Positions 1 to 11,613 of a DNA stretch of 64,000 nt are shown here, in pieces. This DNA comes from Neodiprion pinetum (taxonomy: Eukaryota > Arthropoda > Insecta > Hymenoptera > Diprionidae). The stretch is from NCBI RefSeq assembly GCF_021155775.2, contig NC_060235.2:36992607-37056606 (forward strand), read 5' to 3'. Under the pieces are notes generated by a model. The model saw only the letters and a list, made by a program, of their open reading frames with translations. It made no database searches and was not told the origin of the DNA. Both the position numbers and the translations under genes were made by a program. Positions within the stretch are counted from its first letter, which is position 1; each line of letters opens with the position of its first letter.

Positions 1-903
1 CAAAGATCCTTCCGCCCCATGAGAGTTGACCGAATTGCAACTTGGAATACGATAATCAGCCCCGTCATACCTTCGGCAATTTGCGCGCGAAATTTCGACG
101 AGATTCTAATCTTACGGATATCGTATTATTTATACTTCATGGCTGAGCAATTTGTAAAGATGAATTCTATCCACAATGCGACTGTTTAGGAATTGCGGCC
201 ATGGAATCACACGAAAGCGCGCCAAGCGGTGGCGTCTGGAAGCTTGAGCTTCACCGAATCACCACTTGATCCTAACCTAACCTTGATTGTTGACTACGAG
301 CTTCGATTCTTCAAGATAGAAACACGTCTTATTGTCAGGAATAAATTTTCACTTTTGAAACGATAGAATTTTACAGAGCAATTTACACGTTAAAAAAAAT
401 AATAATAATAAAGACATTCCAAGCAATGGGAGAAATAAATAGTTTCTCAAATACAACGCAAACACTACACACTTGTGCTCGAAGAATTCAGCCTGAAAGT
501 ATTATCCGCAACGAAAATACATGCTGGGAATAATTTAGCGGTAGCGAAGGAGGGAGAAAAAAGAGAGACGGGGACGAGGTCGAAGTCTGGTCTGGGAGGC
601 GGTGAACGTGACTGAGTTACGGTGGGGTGAGTCTGGCTAGCTGGTGCACATTCCTCGGTTTCAAGGTTGGGGTCAAGGTACACCTGAGTACTGCAACGGC
701 GACGTTGGCGCGTTCCGGTTGCGAGTCGAAAGAGAGAAGCGCAGCTGACGGTTGCAAGCGAACGCGTCACGGTGCGAACGCGAAGATGATGAGACGTTGT
801 TTGGTTAGTGAGAGAGAGAGAGAATAGAATAGAATAGAATATGGTTTATTATTATCCATAGCAATGTTGGACAAAGATACCAGCAAGGTACAGAATGAAC
901 TTA

Positions 904-935
<32 letters not shown>

Positions 936-1107
936 AAAAGAAGTTTTTCTCAACAGATAAATCCCTCGATTTGGTAGCACTGCTGCGCGTTGTAGGAAGA
1001 GACTGATGCGAAATCGGATTATTAACCTCACCCCGCGAAGAAGCATGAAGTCGACGTCAGTCGATAATCCCTAATCGAGGAGCACGGTTACGAGGATTTT
1101 ACCCACC
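1..1107. other. Gene-poor stretch
   Basis: A 22-codon frame with good start context (ATG 201, MESHESAPSGGVWKLE...) is the only hint of coding besides chance frames. Two TTAGG-like units on the - strand occur near 271-282. GA and AGAAT repeats lie at 809-930. Confidence 0.5.
809..930. repeat. (GA)n, (AGAAT)4 and (GA)13 repeats
   Basis: GA run at 809-822, AGAAT repeated four times at 821-840 and a 13-unit GA run at 905-930. Confidence 0.95.
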
Positions 1108-1290
1108 TTGCGTCACTCGACGCGAGATTCTTTGTCGGCGTCCTCTCCATTTACCCGCACAACGCGAGCCCGCCACTCGGGACCAGAGAGCCCACAACGA
1201 AGAGGAGGACCACCAGCGTCTTACACCGAGTGGAGGAGACCGAATGGCGAAAGGATATTCTATACCTACCCAGAAGTCAATTTTGGATAA
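1108..1290 (+). CDS. Candidate terminal coding exon, plus strand
   Basis: An open frame begins after a stop near 1070 and ends at TAA (1288-1290). Its last 60 codons read LRHSTRDSLSASSPFTR... and finish WRRPNGERIFYTYPEVNFG, a disordered, Ser/Arg-rich stretch with an aromatic C-terminus. An AATAAA lies 70 bp after the stop, as expected for a short 3' UTR. No clear acceptor with a pyrimidine tract is visible, and no ATG begins the frame. The region is GC-rich. It may be the last exon of a gene whose other exons lie outside this window or upstream. The frame shows no recognised domain. Confidence 0.24.
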   Translation: MRHSTRDSLSASSPFTRTTRARHSGPESPQRRGGPPASYTEWRRPNGERIFYTYPEVNFG

Positions 1291-1360
1291 CAAGAAATCT
1301 CCAATCACACCAAATCTCCCGTTCTCGCACTCGTCGCTCGACGTTTCCGATGGCGCAAAA

Positions 1361-1366
1361 AATAAA
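1361..1366 (+). terminator. AATAAA polyadenylation signal candidate
   Basis: AATAAA occurs 71 bp after the stop codon of the candidate terminal exon at 1108-1290, followed by T-rich sequence (AATTTTTTCATCC) near 1383. The hexamer is common by chance in AT-rich DNA; its position after an open frame is the only reason to list it. Confidence 0.22.
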
Positions 1367-2642
1367 GCTGATGAAAATTGAACAATTTTTTCATCCTTTT
1401 CTGTAACGCGGAAAACGGGAGACGGAATTAAGTTGTAAGTTCTCCAAACTCGCGATCAGCCCTGTGCATATGCCAGATACAAGGGGCGGAGACGTACGTC
1501 GTTCTGTCTCGAATATAAAGAGGGATGAATTTTTCCCACAGACATATAAAAACGATCGTCACGCGAGCTGCTTCCATTCGCTCGGGTAATATTGTCCAAA
1601 TCTTGACCGTTTACGGGACTTCGATACGGACTGATTCGATCCTGAAGGGGTAAAGTGACAACCTGAGCGATAGAAAATACAATTTGTTGTCTGAAAAAAA
1701 GATACCTGAGGGGTGATCGCAGACTTGATCAACGGGATTTGTGCTCCCACAGACGTCGATGACTATGTAGTAATTCATATTTTAGTAGTTATCAAGAATT
1801 CCAATGTAGCTGCATATTCGCGTTATATTCACTGTAAGCGAAAACGGTGGTTCACCCTACTCCTTTTGTTCCAGATAATCAAGAGACTTTTCCGTGAAAT
1901 ATTGTATTTTCGTTTCGTCTGCGAGCATCGACGGCTGCTGCACCTCCGGTTAATAAATCGAGATGTACGAATGCGAGAGGTTACACGTCATCCTTTACGT
2001 GACGGTACACCGTTCGAAAGAAAATCTTCGTTACGTGATAAAGATTCCACTTTGTCGACAAATTGAAAGGCTGCCGGGCACGATGCGAGAAAGTCGTTTC
2101 GGGCTAGTGGAGCGGGTTGGAATTGCGCGGTTGGGAACGAAGAAGAGCAGACACGTCGAGTTTGGTAGGGTGGCAACGGCGGCGAGGTGAGAGAAAAAGA
2201 GAGAAGAAAGCGAAGGGGAGGGATAAAAATAAACCTGAGAATTTCCACCAAGGATTGAAATAATTGAAATTGAAGCGCGCGTAGAGAACGGAGAGTATCA
2301 AAACGAAATCTGAATCCCACCCCTGGAGTTCACCTCACGGAACGCGTCGTTTTATTACTTTTAAAATAAGACAGAGGTGGTGTACGTGTAGCAAAACGCC
2401 CGCCCGTCACGCACCGTCTGGAAGTGAAAAGTGACGGGCGGGAAGACGACGCCACCCGCCGGTTGATCCACCTTGACGATTTTCGAAGCTGAAAATGCGA
2501 GAGAGACTTGAACTTAATGTTTTTCTACCCCGACGCGATCTCTCACTTTCCCGTCTTAAGACACCCCCTCGAAAGATGCTTGGAGTAAAAGAGAAAGACA
2601 AAGTAAGTAAAAGAGAGAGGAAAAAAAAGGAAGGGAAATATA

Positions 2643-2651
<9 letters not shown>

Positions 2652-2674
<23 letters not shown>
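2652..2674. repeat. (AC)n microsatellite
   Basis: AC run directly adjoining the TTCCAG|GTATGT splice-like site on the - strand. Confidence 0.95.
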
Positions 2675-2705
2675 TACCTGGAATAAAAGAGAAAAGTATG
2701 CCAAG
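2672..2705 (-). promoter_or_regulatory. Candidate recursive splice site (TTCCAG|GTATGT)
   Basis: On the - strand, CTTTTCTCTTTTATTCCAG ends at 2678 and is followed by GTATGTGTG. It combines a good pyrimidine tract with an acceptor and a regenerated donor. The donor bases belong to the start of the CA/GT microsatellite at 2652-2674, so the donor may be accidental. No downstream exon is evident. Confidence 0.25.
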
Positions 2706-4171
2706 TATAAGGAAGACCCTGCAGAGCACGGAGAAACGTGATCGAAAACTTGTTCAGGGACAAGATGAAAAATGACTTCCAGTGCATGCCTTCCTTCGAG
2801 GAGTTTCGGCGTGTATATTTATACCCTGCAGACAAGGATCGGAAGGACGAAGACGATACAGGTATAAGCTTACGGGGAACCACCACGAACGTTCTACTGC
2901 ACCGCAGCAGCGACCATAACCCGTACGTATCCCGACTCTCTCCGTAATCATCGTCGGCTGGAAACCAGGCGACCTTCTAAACGGGTTCTCGGCACGCACG
3001 CAGCGGGGCTGAAAGGAGGCGGTTCGTCCTGCTGAAGCTGCTGCTGCTGCACTCGAGAGCACGAATTCCCTGGTCCCTAGGTACTTGTATATTTATCAAG
3101 GGAACCATGGGCAGGCACAGCCGTCTGTCCGCCTTGCGCCGTTCCGTAAGCCGGCACAAGCAGGAGCGATAAAATGGAGAGAGGCGGGAGAACTCTGAGA
3201 AGTAAAGGGACGGGGTGTATCGCGGTACGAAATTGCTGTTTCTTGGTAGCAGGTTTCATTTTGGGGGGGTTGGCCAGAGTTCATTTACCGAGTGGAAAAC
3301 GGTGAAAACGTCTCTCAAGAGGTACCAACGCGCCAGTAGTTACATACGAGCCCTTCTCCGTTTCTCGCTCTGGGCGCTCGTTTCCTTCCCTGAAGCATCC
3401 CGCCCGTCTGTCTTTATACCTGAAGCACCCTCGCCGACTTGACTCTGTTTCCTTCTACGCCAACGCGACCGCCGCAGCCGCGAATCCCTGAAACCACGCA
3501 ACTCAAATCTCGCTCACCCTCAGTCAGCGGCTCGGGATAGCCTCCGGCAAACAAGATTTACTTACGCAAATGGAGTTGCAGCCTCGCAGATTAAAGGGAT
3601 CTTTACTTCTCCCGGATTATGTACAACTCGGTATATACGTGAAGCGGCCTTTTCCCTTTGCCTACTGCCTTAAATATTTCCCGGTTCCTAACCTACGCCG
3701 CGTATCATCCGCACCTCGGGATTTCGTCGAGCAGGTGGAGAAATAAATCGAGAGAACGAGTAACGAGAAGAAGACGATGCGGTGGCGTGCGAACCACTCA
3801 AGACCTTGAGATAACGGCCTCCGAATACCACACACGGTGTTCTCCTCATCGGAGGATCCACTTTGCGCCTCTACCGATGCACCAGGTGGGAGGTAGAAGG
3901 TAGCTGCTGCCGAACCAACCCTGCCACGCGTTTATATACTTGAATATCTCGAGAAGGAATATGCAAATAGACCGAGCCGAGATATTCATGGATCCGGAGA
4001 TCAGGCTTCTCTCTCCCTCTATCTTTTCCCATTCCTCCCACGAAGCGCCGCGAAGCGGTGGATTTCGGATACGCTCTCTAACCCTGAGTTCTCCCTCGTT
4101 CTCGTCTAATAAATATGTTTATGTCAGCCGACTAAGGAGAAAGAAACGGGAGGACCGAGGGACTAGAAAAA

Positions 4172-4216
4172 CGAAGGAAGGAATGAAGGAAGGAAGGAAG
4201 GAAGGAAAGAAGGAAG
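4172..4216. repeat. (GAAG)n microsatellite
   Basis: Degenerate GAAG repeat with one AATG interruption. Confidence 0.9.
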
Positions 4217-4969
4217 AGCTAGACTAGCGTGCTGCATAGAGGAAAGTGGAGGTCGAGTGAGTGCTCAGCTGCGCTTCTGGTTCGCCTTGTGCCGCTGAAT
4301 ATACCGGTATGGATAAGAACCGAGAGGCGCTCACCGGAAGAAACGATAAGATAAATGTATTTACTCTTCAGAGATTCATCTCTCTTCTCCTCTCCTCTTC
4401 ACCTACGATTCGGTCTCTCTGAGAGATCGTTATTCGCAACATTTACGTAGATACATACATGAAAGTACGCTTTTCTCTTCGTCCACCGCGAAAAGTGAAA
4501 TAGAGAAACGGGAAAAATTAACCTACCAGCGAATTTGTATGTGAAAAATGCAAATCTGTCTTTAGATGAACAGAGAGAGCAAAACCCACTTTTGCGTTCG
4601 ACGTGTCGTTGAAAGTTTCGCGAAGCGATAACGGCGGAGGCCCAGGTCGGAAAGCGGCGCCGCGGCAGTGCGATTTTGTGTCAACGTAGTCAAGGGTCGA
4701 CGAAGAAAATGTGAAGCAGCAACGGCAACGGCAACGGAACCCTCGTTGTCGTCGAGGTTGAAACTGGCGGAGGATTTTCGCGAGCTTTTGCCTGTTTTCC
4801 GGCTGTTCTTTGGCTGTCACATTACCGTGACAGCAGACAGCGCACTAGAACGCCAGCAACGCCAAGCAACGCCAGCCGACATCCCAACCGAACATTTGTT
4901 ATTTCTTTTTCATTTACGAAATGGCTAGGTGACAATTTATTCCGCTTGTCAACGCGCCAATGGTATTAG

Positions 4970-5271
4970 ACGCCGAACGATAACAGGAATTCCCAGGAGT
5001 TGAATCCCCTGAAGGTGCCTCCAGCTATCCCGCACGTCGAGTCAGATATCAAGAATTTATATATCAACGTTCACGAGACACTAAACACTGAACTCCGTAC
5101 AGACGCATCATTTTTGTCGAGCTTCCAGAAGCCCCATGTTCTTGTGCCATCTGCATGCATGTCGTATTTTATTTGCCCTCTCTTTGGCACGGAAGTTGGG
5201 AAAACTGAAAGCCCAAAAAGCTCCCGCCGAACGGAGGAAAATTCAGTTTCGAGTAGTATTAATTACGGAAC
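4970..5271 (+). CDS. Candidate internal coding exon, plus strand
   Basis: A frame is open from a TAG near 4968 to GGAAC|GTAAGT, whose donor GT is at 5272. The peptide includes NPLKVPPAIPHVESDIKN, then NVHETLNTELRTDASF, and ends VSSSINYG. It has no ATG. Possible acceptors are ATAACAG and TTCCCAG near 4987-4997, both with weak pyrimidine tracts. Mixed residue composition and the consensus donor argue for an exon; the weak acceptor and lack of a recognisable domain argue against. A related open stretch follows at 5388-5666, in a different frame, and could be chance or decayed coding sequence. Confidence 0.2.
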
Positions 5272-6659
5272 GTAAGTCGTGCGGATAAACTAGAGGTGTC
5301 CTTGGCCTGAGCCGCCGGGTCTTTGCCTCTGAAGCCGCGAATTCTTGTTTGTGCAAATAACACGGATCGGTATAACAATGCTTACACTTGTTGCTGCGAC
5401 CCAACGGTTGCTTGGCTTCCAGCGTTCGCGACACTAAGTCGCCAACAACCCGTATCAAGGATCCTGCAGCGGTGCTCCGACGGTTTCTGTTCCAAGGACC
5501 GCCGCAAAAACCCGTTGAGCACGCTGAAAGCCTGTACGCAACGCGATGTAACGAATCTGTGATTCACGTAACGCAAAAGAGCGAATCCGCCTCGATTGAA
5601 AGTCTCATCACATTTCTACTCATGGGTAGCGGTGTCATAAATGTCAATTGGCAAATTGGTATTTAGGACTTGTATTTCCGATTCGGAGGCGTCGAGAATA
5701 TTCCGTCTGAAACGATCGAAGGCCGGCATGTATTATTATCGTTCGTATCCGAGGGTGAGAGGCGTCGCCAGGCAAGGGCTGCGATGGCAACGCATGGGTG
5801 AGTGGAGAAGTGGATGAGCGAGGGCGAACGAGAGGGGAGGAAGACGTGACAGTTTGTGGATTATGACATAATCGATCCTGGGAGCATGTGGCGATGCCGT
5901 TGGGACGGGTGGAATTCCACCGTAGCGAGCCTTATTATTGCCGAGCTGGTTATACTGCCGGGGACTGGAACGACTCGGAATATTGATAAGACTATCCGGC
6001 GTCAAACGGAGATTATAAAGAGCAGAACTCGGCGACCTTCGCGTCGTCCCGAAACAACATCATACTCAATTTCCGTGACAGCGATCATTCGCAGGATACA
6101 CCCTGTGGCGTGGAAAAAGTTTTGTTCGAAGAAGGGTCAATACGATGTCAAGGTATCGAGAAGTTCGACTTCCACAAAGGATAGACGAATAGGAAACTAA
6201 TCGGGGATGTACGGGGATTTCAATCTAGTTTCACCGCTCCGTTGGTGCGCGGACGATGAAAAGGGGATGGCGAAGTGAGTCAATGGTGTAGAAGTCACCT
6301 GCACCGCAGGGTTAACCTAACGTGACGTCAGTTCTCATTAGCAGGGAAGCAAGGTAAAGCCCGAGTCGCGACAACGACAAGAGTGTTCAAAGACGACGAC
6401 GAAGACGTTCGGAACGTTCGCAACGTCGTCGTTGCCGCCGGTTCGTATGGAAGGAGGCGATTAGCGACGCGCCCGATTACAAATTCAGAAGGCGTCAGCA
6501 TGTGCTGACACTGATGTCACTCCGGCGGTATCGTGTCGAGTTTATACCGTCGCCGCAGACGTGAGTTTAGTCGTAACGTGTTCCCTCCGTCAAGATTCGC
6601 CATCAACGACGATCCGTCGCCGTTCCACCTTCTCGCCCTATTTCTCTTTCTCTTTCTTC

Positions 6660-6684
6660 GACTTTTACTTTTACTTTTACTTTT
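6660..6684. repeat. (TTTTAC)4 repeat
   Basis: Hexamer TTTTAC repeated four times within a pyrimidine-rich stretch. Confidence 0.85.
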
Positions 6685-8152
6685 CTCCATTTCCTCGTCC
6701 AGCGCACGGCGCAACTCCGGAATGTAATGACAGGAAACCGGCAATACGAAGCCGACGAGACGAGACCATTGGCGCTGGTGAAGACGACATTATTAAGCAC
6801 GCCGGAGGCGTCGTGGAATAGATGGTCTCAATTTTCCCCCTAAAGAGAAATCTTCGCCGTCAAACGAGAGAAAGAGACTATAACCCTCTCGATTAGGGCG
6901 TGTGTCATGGGTGAATAATTCGTCAGACATCGATTTGTCATTTATCCTATTTTCAGAGTGTAACAAATTCAAGGGGACCCAGAATCTGTGAGTAGTGTCG
7001 TTTAATAATCAAGTGACGCATTGCTGACGATGAGTTACACGCTGAATTTAAACAGTATCTAACTGTGAGTTCAACACACAAACGATGTATGTTCGAAAAG
7101 AATAATTTTCCAAACTCATTTTCATCGGCCAAGTAATGGGCTATTTGTCAGGCTAAATATATCCGCTGCAGTATACGATGGTTAAAACCCTCATCAATTT
7201 GGTGTAATGCGTGTCATTAAAAATTCATTTTCTCTTTCACGTATAGCCGGTAATTCTATCTCCCTCCCCCTCGCTCTCTCGATAATACGACGGGGCACGT
7301 TCGCCTCGTATTTTCGAATACTCGATCCGCCGCGCCGCCACCTCGAAGAAACTTTCCAATAAATGCCGCACTACCTCTAAACCAGTTCACTATACTAGTT
7401 TCGAGTAGAAACATTTAAAATTCAAGAGCCGCGCGAAACGTCGCGCATCTTTCATAGTTACTAAAACTCAATCCCGGACTGCAGGTAAAGTAGAAACGTT
7501 GTTCCAATGAGATCATCGTACCCTCTCGAAATGTTTCTAAAACGTCCCGCTTACCGATGGGCATCGCGAATTTTCAGCCGATTTTTCTGTCACGACCAAC
7601 ATAAATTAAAAAGAGCCATTCCGACGTGACGAGCAATATCGGTTAAATTTGCCAACTCTGAAACGCGGGTTAGGAATCCCAAATGTTAATTTGCAAATGT
7701 CAACCGCAACATATTTGCTGTAAATTTCTCCGTTAACGTCGCCACGAAACTGGTAACAGTTAGGCAGCCACAGACCGACCAAATTGCTCGAAAACGCCGG
7801 TCAACCGAACACGGTTAACGTGTCGCTGATGTGTGTCGAGAGGGGAAAGAAATATCGCTACCCACGCCAAAGAACCGTGAAAATACCCGGTACGATATTT
7901 TCGGTGCAGCAAAAGTTTTCAATGACAAATTTATCCCGATCATGTTTTTACTCCATTTTATTTTTATTTTTGCACCCGCTTCTCGGCCCATTCGATGTTT
8001 CTTTTTCTTTCCATTTTCCCGCCAAATCCTCACGCGCAGTGAGATACACCTCGGCTGAGGAAATGCTTAGGGGTACATGAGGGGAATGAATGAGTCACCC
8101 CATACTGCAGGAGTAATACGTGTGTAGGTTAGTCGTGTAAATCACGTGCGTG

Positions 8153-8178
8153 CTTCCTTCCTTCCTTCCTTCCTTCCA
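8153..8178. repeat. (CTTC)n microsatellite
   Basis: Six CTTC units; a run of 11 G lies further on at 8557-8567. Confidence 0.95.
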
Positions 8179-9877
8179 CCTTCACCCGCGTTGGAAAATA
8201 AGCAGTCAGGGGAAAAGGTGGTGGAGGGATATAGAGGATCAGTTTGGAGCAGTTGGACGAACGAACGGACCGATGTGTTTTCCGACTGTTTTCTCACCGC
8301 TTCAAGATTGGTTTTCCCCGGGAAATCTTATTGGCGTCTCACCTTATCGCCCCCCTCCCCCCACGACATCTCTGCTCTTTCGTCCCTTTTTCTAAACGTC
8401 GCAACGGTCACCACATAGCCACTTTTCTTCCCTTCCGAGAGAATCGGGAAAGTGATTTCTTGACGTCGGTTCGGTGCACTTAACCCACTAGTTTACAGTC
8501 TGAACCACGAAACCCTTCTTCTCGGAGACTTTCTCTTTCTGTCTCTTTTCGGTTGTGGGGGGGGGGGTTAGGATTTTCACCAGCAAAATAAACTAAAAAA
8601 TGGATGACAAAATTTTTTTTTTAATTGATTTTTTGGATCGAAAGTCTTTCGACTCGTCGACGTTTGCTACCTGGGCGCTTAAATTCTGTACTCGTGTATT
8701 CTGCAGTACAGGATTCACGGGGTTTTCACCGTCTAACAATGGAGGGTCCGTTAACGCGCCGGTAACACTGGGGAAAACAGTAAAGTCTTATATACGGTCT
8801 GCACGAGTTTCGCGGCTCTTCTACATAACACAATTTCCCTTTTATAGTCGTACGTCGCGTGTTTCGAATGAACCGAACCGTAGGAAGGTTTCTACGGCGA
8901 CATTTATGCGTCTACTAGTTGAGGCTCTTTGGGGAACTTGGCGAAGTTTTTTTTTTTTTTTTTTTCTAATACATCAATATTCAGTAGGTATACATGCTGA
9001 TTACTCCAGCTTTGTGTGGCTGAAGTAAAAAATTTTCGAATCGAGTTTAAAGACGTCGTTAGTAAATTATGAAGCCCTTATTCTCGGCAATTCTTTACTC
9101 AAAAATGATGAACTGCGATTTGGATACGGAGAGGATGAAAAGCAACGTTACATAACTCATTGCAGATGGAAAAGCATTTTTTGAGTTTCCATAAAGTTCC
9201 GATAAGCCGAAAGAAACCTGATCCTGATCACTGAGGCATAATTTTTTAAATGATAAAAGAAAAAAAAAAAAAAAAAACTCTAAACCCCGTGCGGCCGTTA
9301 CAAACAAAATAATTTCTCGTAGATATCCAAGCGGGCGTATATCTTCTAGGCTAGGAGACTGGAAACGACAGTGTGCGGTGATTCTCACGCGAAAGCTGCT
9401 TCACCGCTAGAAGAAAGCTAATTTAGATAATGCGGCTGGACCTATAGTCATAGGTACAAGGTACAAGGTACCGTAGAAAATCAGATACCATGGGGTGGTT
9501 TAAACGCAGCAGTCCAAGTCCTCCTTTCGCACAACGGCTCACCTCGCAAATCCTGTTTAGGTGCGAGGTTGGGCAGGTGGGCGGGGTAGACACGGTATAT
9601 AAATATAGGCACAACACCATCTACCCACGCAAATTAGGGCGAGGGATGGAAGGGCTAATCTGATTCAATGGGTATAGCTTGTTAATTGCGAAATAATTAG
9701 CTGTAGCTTATCATCTAACGTTCCCCAGTATTTCTCAATGAAACTCGACCCCGTTAATTTTCTGCGGCCAAACGGCTAAGGGTTATAACCTTACAGTCTG
9801 CTAGAGCGTAGGAGTCGCGCCTTTTACCGCTTCCTCGCATATCCTTCATCGCCGATAACAACACCGACGTCACTTAC

Positions 9878-9950
9878 CGCCGCTTAGGTCTACACTGCGA
9901 TCGAATAATGCGCGCTTTGACACTTACCTGTAACAAAAAAAAAAAAAGAG
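9878..9950 (-). promoter_or_regulatory. Candidate recursive splice site with 50-nt RS exon
   Basis: On the - strand, CTCT followed by 13 T residues and GTTACAG ends at 9928, directly followed by GTAAGTG. The acceptor therefore regenerates a consensus donor at the same junction, the (Y)nAG|GTAAGT arrangement of recursive splice sites known from long insect introns. A second GTAAGTG donor begins at 9877, defining a 50-nt exon (9878-9927). Such a paired layout is what RS-exon recognition predicts. Splice function is inferred from sequence only. Confidence 0.42.
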
Positions 9951-10830
9951 AAATTTATTAAAAAACAATCGAGTTGTACAATGCTTGAATGCCGTACAAT
10001 GTCTAAGGTATAATCAAATTTTTTCTAAATGTCACTGGCAGGACGCTTGAAAGAATATACGATCGCATCATCTAGTCACCAAAAAGAAACCGTTCGATAC
10101 ATTTTCATCTAAGCACGTAACGTAGTGCTGCAATCTACAAAATATGATAATTACGAGTCTATCATAATATATTATATAGTCATCGCAGCTTGTTCTCCTT
10201 TCGGTAACATCGATCGGCTGTTTACAGGAAGCGTAAATTACCAGCATCCCTACATTTATAATTACTATGAAACGCTGCACTGCGCACTGGATGTTTGGGG
10301 TAGCATAAAGACGAGTGATTTAAAATTCTTCAACAATCACAAGCAGCGAATGATTTCGCATTAACGACCACAGTGTGTGTGAATCACGATAAAGATTACG
10401 AATGAGTTTGGTATTCAACCTCAAGTACAAACGGTATGATTATTCTTACAACTTTTTCTCCTGACATTTTAGTAAAATTTTGCAAGTTTTCAATTTCCGA
10501 CGATAATCCAGTTGTTCCTGACACCGCGTAGTGTAATCTAGAAATCGGGATAGCGCACGGATGTCAGTAATTCCTGAGAGAGAGTAGAATCAATACAGCA
10601 ACTTGGTGGGAACGCCGAGATCGCATTGCTCGTCCAATCGGTAGAGTTACGCGGAACGGATAATGGCTCGGTTCCAAGGCGTCCCGCCGCTGGATGTTGG
10701 GCTGAATCCTTGGCTATCTGAGCCTAACTAACGTTATTAGGTAATTAGATACGTGCCGCGTGCTCGAGGGCGAGAACCGGCCAAGTGGGAGCGGGCCGGA
10801 GGAAAAAGCCGGAAACCGACAGAGTGAGCT

Positions 10831-10856
10831 AGGGAGGGAGGGAGGGAGGGAGGGAG
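10831..10856. repeat. (GGGA)6 microsatellite
   Basis: About six GGGA units. Confidence 0.95.
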
Positions 10857-11589
10857 AGCCGAGTGGTGACAGGAGATATTAGGCGCGCTGAGGAGGCATC
10901 AGCCTGCGCTGGGACGCTGTTTACACACGGATTACCAACTCGAGCAATTTGCATCCGATAAGCCAGATTATTGTCAGATAAGGCGAGACATGCGAGGGTT
11001 TTCTCTGCAGCTTTGTAGGTGAACGCGTGAGCCGAGTAGAGAGAAGCGATTCGAAAAGGCGGGAGATCAATAGGACCGATCGCGGATTGGAATTTGCAAT
11101 TCCCTGGCATTTCACCTTGATCTGTTAGACAACTGCTGAGTAAGATGTGAATGAAAGAAGGGAAGTCGAAAAAACCAGGACAGTAACAACAGCAGAAGCC
11201 ACGTTGTGTACTGTCCAAACAACTGGTGAAGTAGGTAACCAACCGATAAAAGTGCAAGGGTAAAGTAAGAAAGACGGAACGGTATTGGCAGAATCGGTTT
11301 GATCAGTGTAAGGATCAATGAGAAGAAAATAAGAGACGAAGAAGGACGATGGATCCGTTGAGATTAGCGGTCAACTCTCGGTGCCTTTAGAGCGTGTTCG
11401 GAATTGCCTTCAAGTCGAAAGGCCAATGAGTTAGAAAAGGGACGGGGAACCAGAGACCTGAGGAATGGAGTCGAGTGGAGACGCGATGAACCTTTGTGGC
11501 GTAAGAAGCTGGTAACTCGAGCTTCGAATGTAACGTCGAAGTATCGAACATGGCGATGCAAAGGGACGGTCGTAGGATCCGATGGAGAA

Positions 11590-11613
11590 AGAGAGAGAGA
11601 GAGAGAGAGAGAG
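11590..11613. repeat. (GA)n microsatellite
   Basis: About twelve GA units. Confidence 0.95.

Larger units (their letters stand above)
1371..4969. other. Intronic or intergenic stretch
   Basis: Holds the AC microsatellite, the 2.68-kb splice-like site and the GAAG repeat. A + strand frame at about 2738-2862 (IENLFRDKMKNDFQ...) ends near ACAG|GTATAAG, but the acceptor is poor. No convincing gene. Confidence 0.5.
5272..9877. other. Intronic or intergenic stretch
   Basis: Contains TTTTAC, CTTC, poly-G and poly-T repeats. A 142-codon + strand frame at 8600-9028 crosses a 19-T run and shows no domain. Nothing else supported. Confidence 0.5.

Noticed and set aside
271..282. TTAGG-like telomeric units (also near 29076-29094)
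   Set aside because: Only about two units each, not an array; AACCTAACCT is frequent in insect DNA.
8600..9028. 142-codon frame with ATG start
   Set aside because: Passes through a 19-T run (poly-Phe) and has no domain or signal support.
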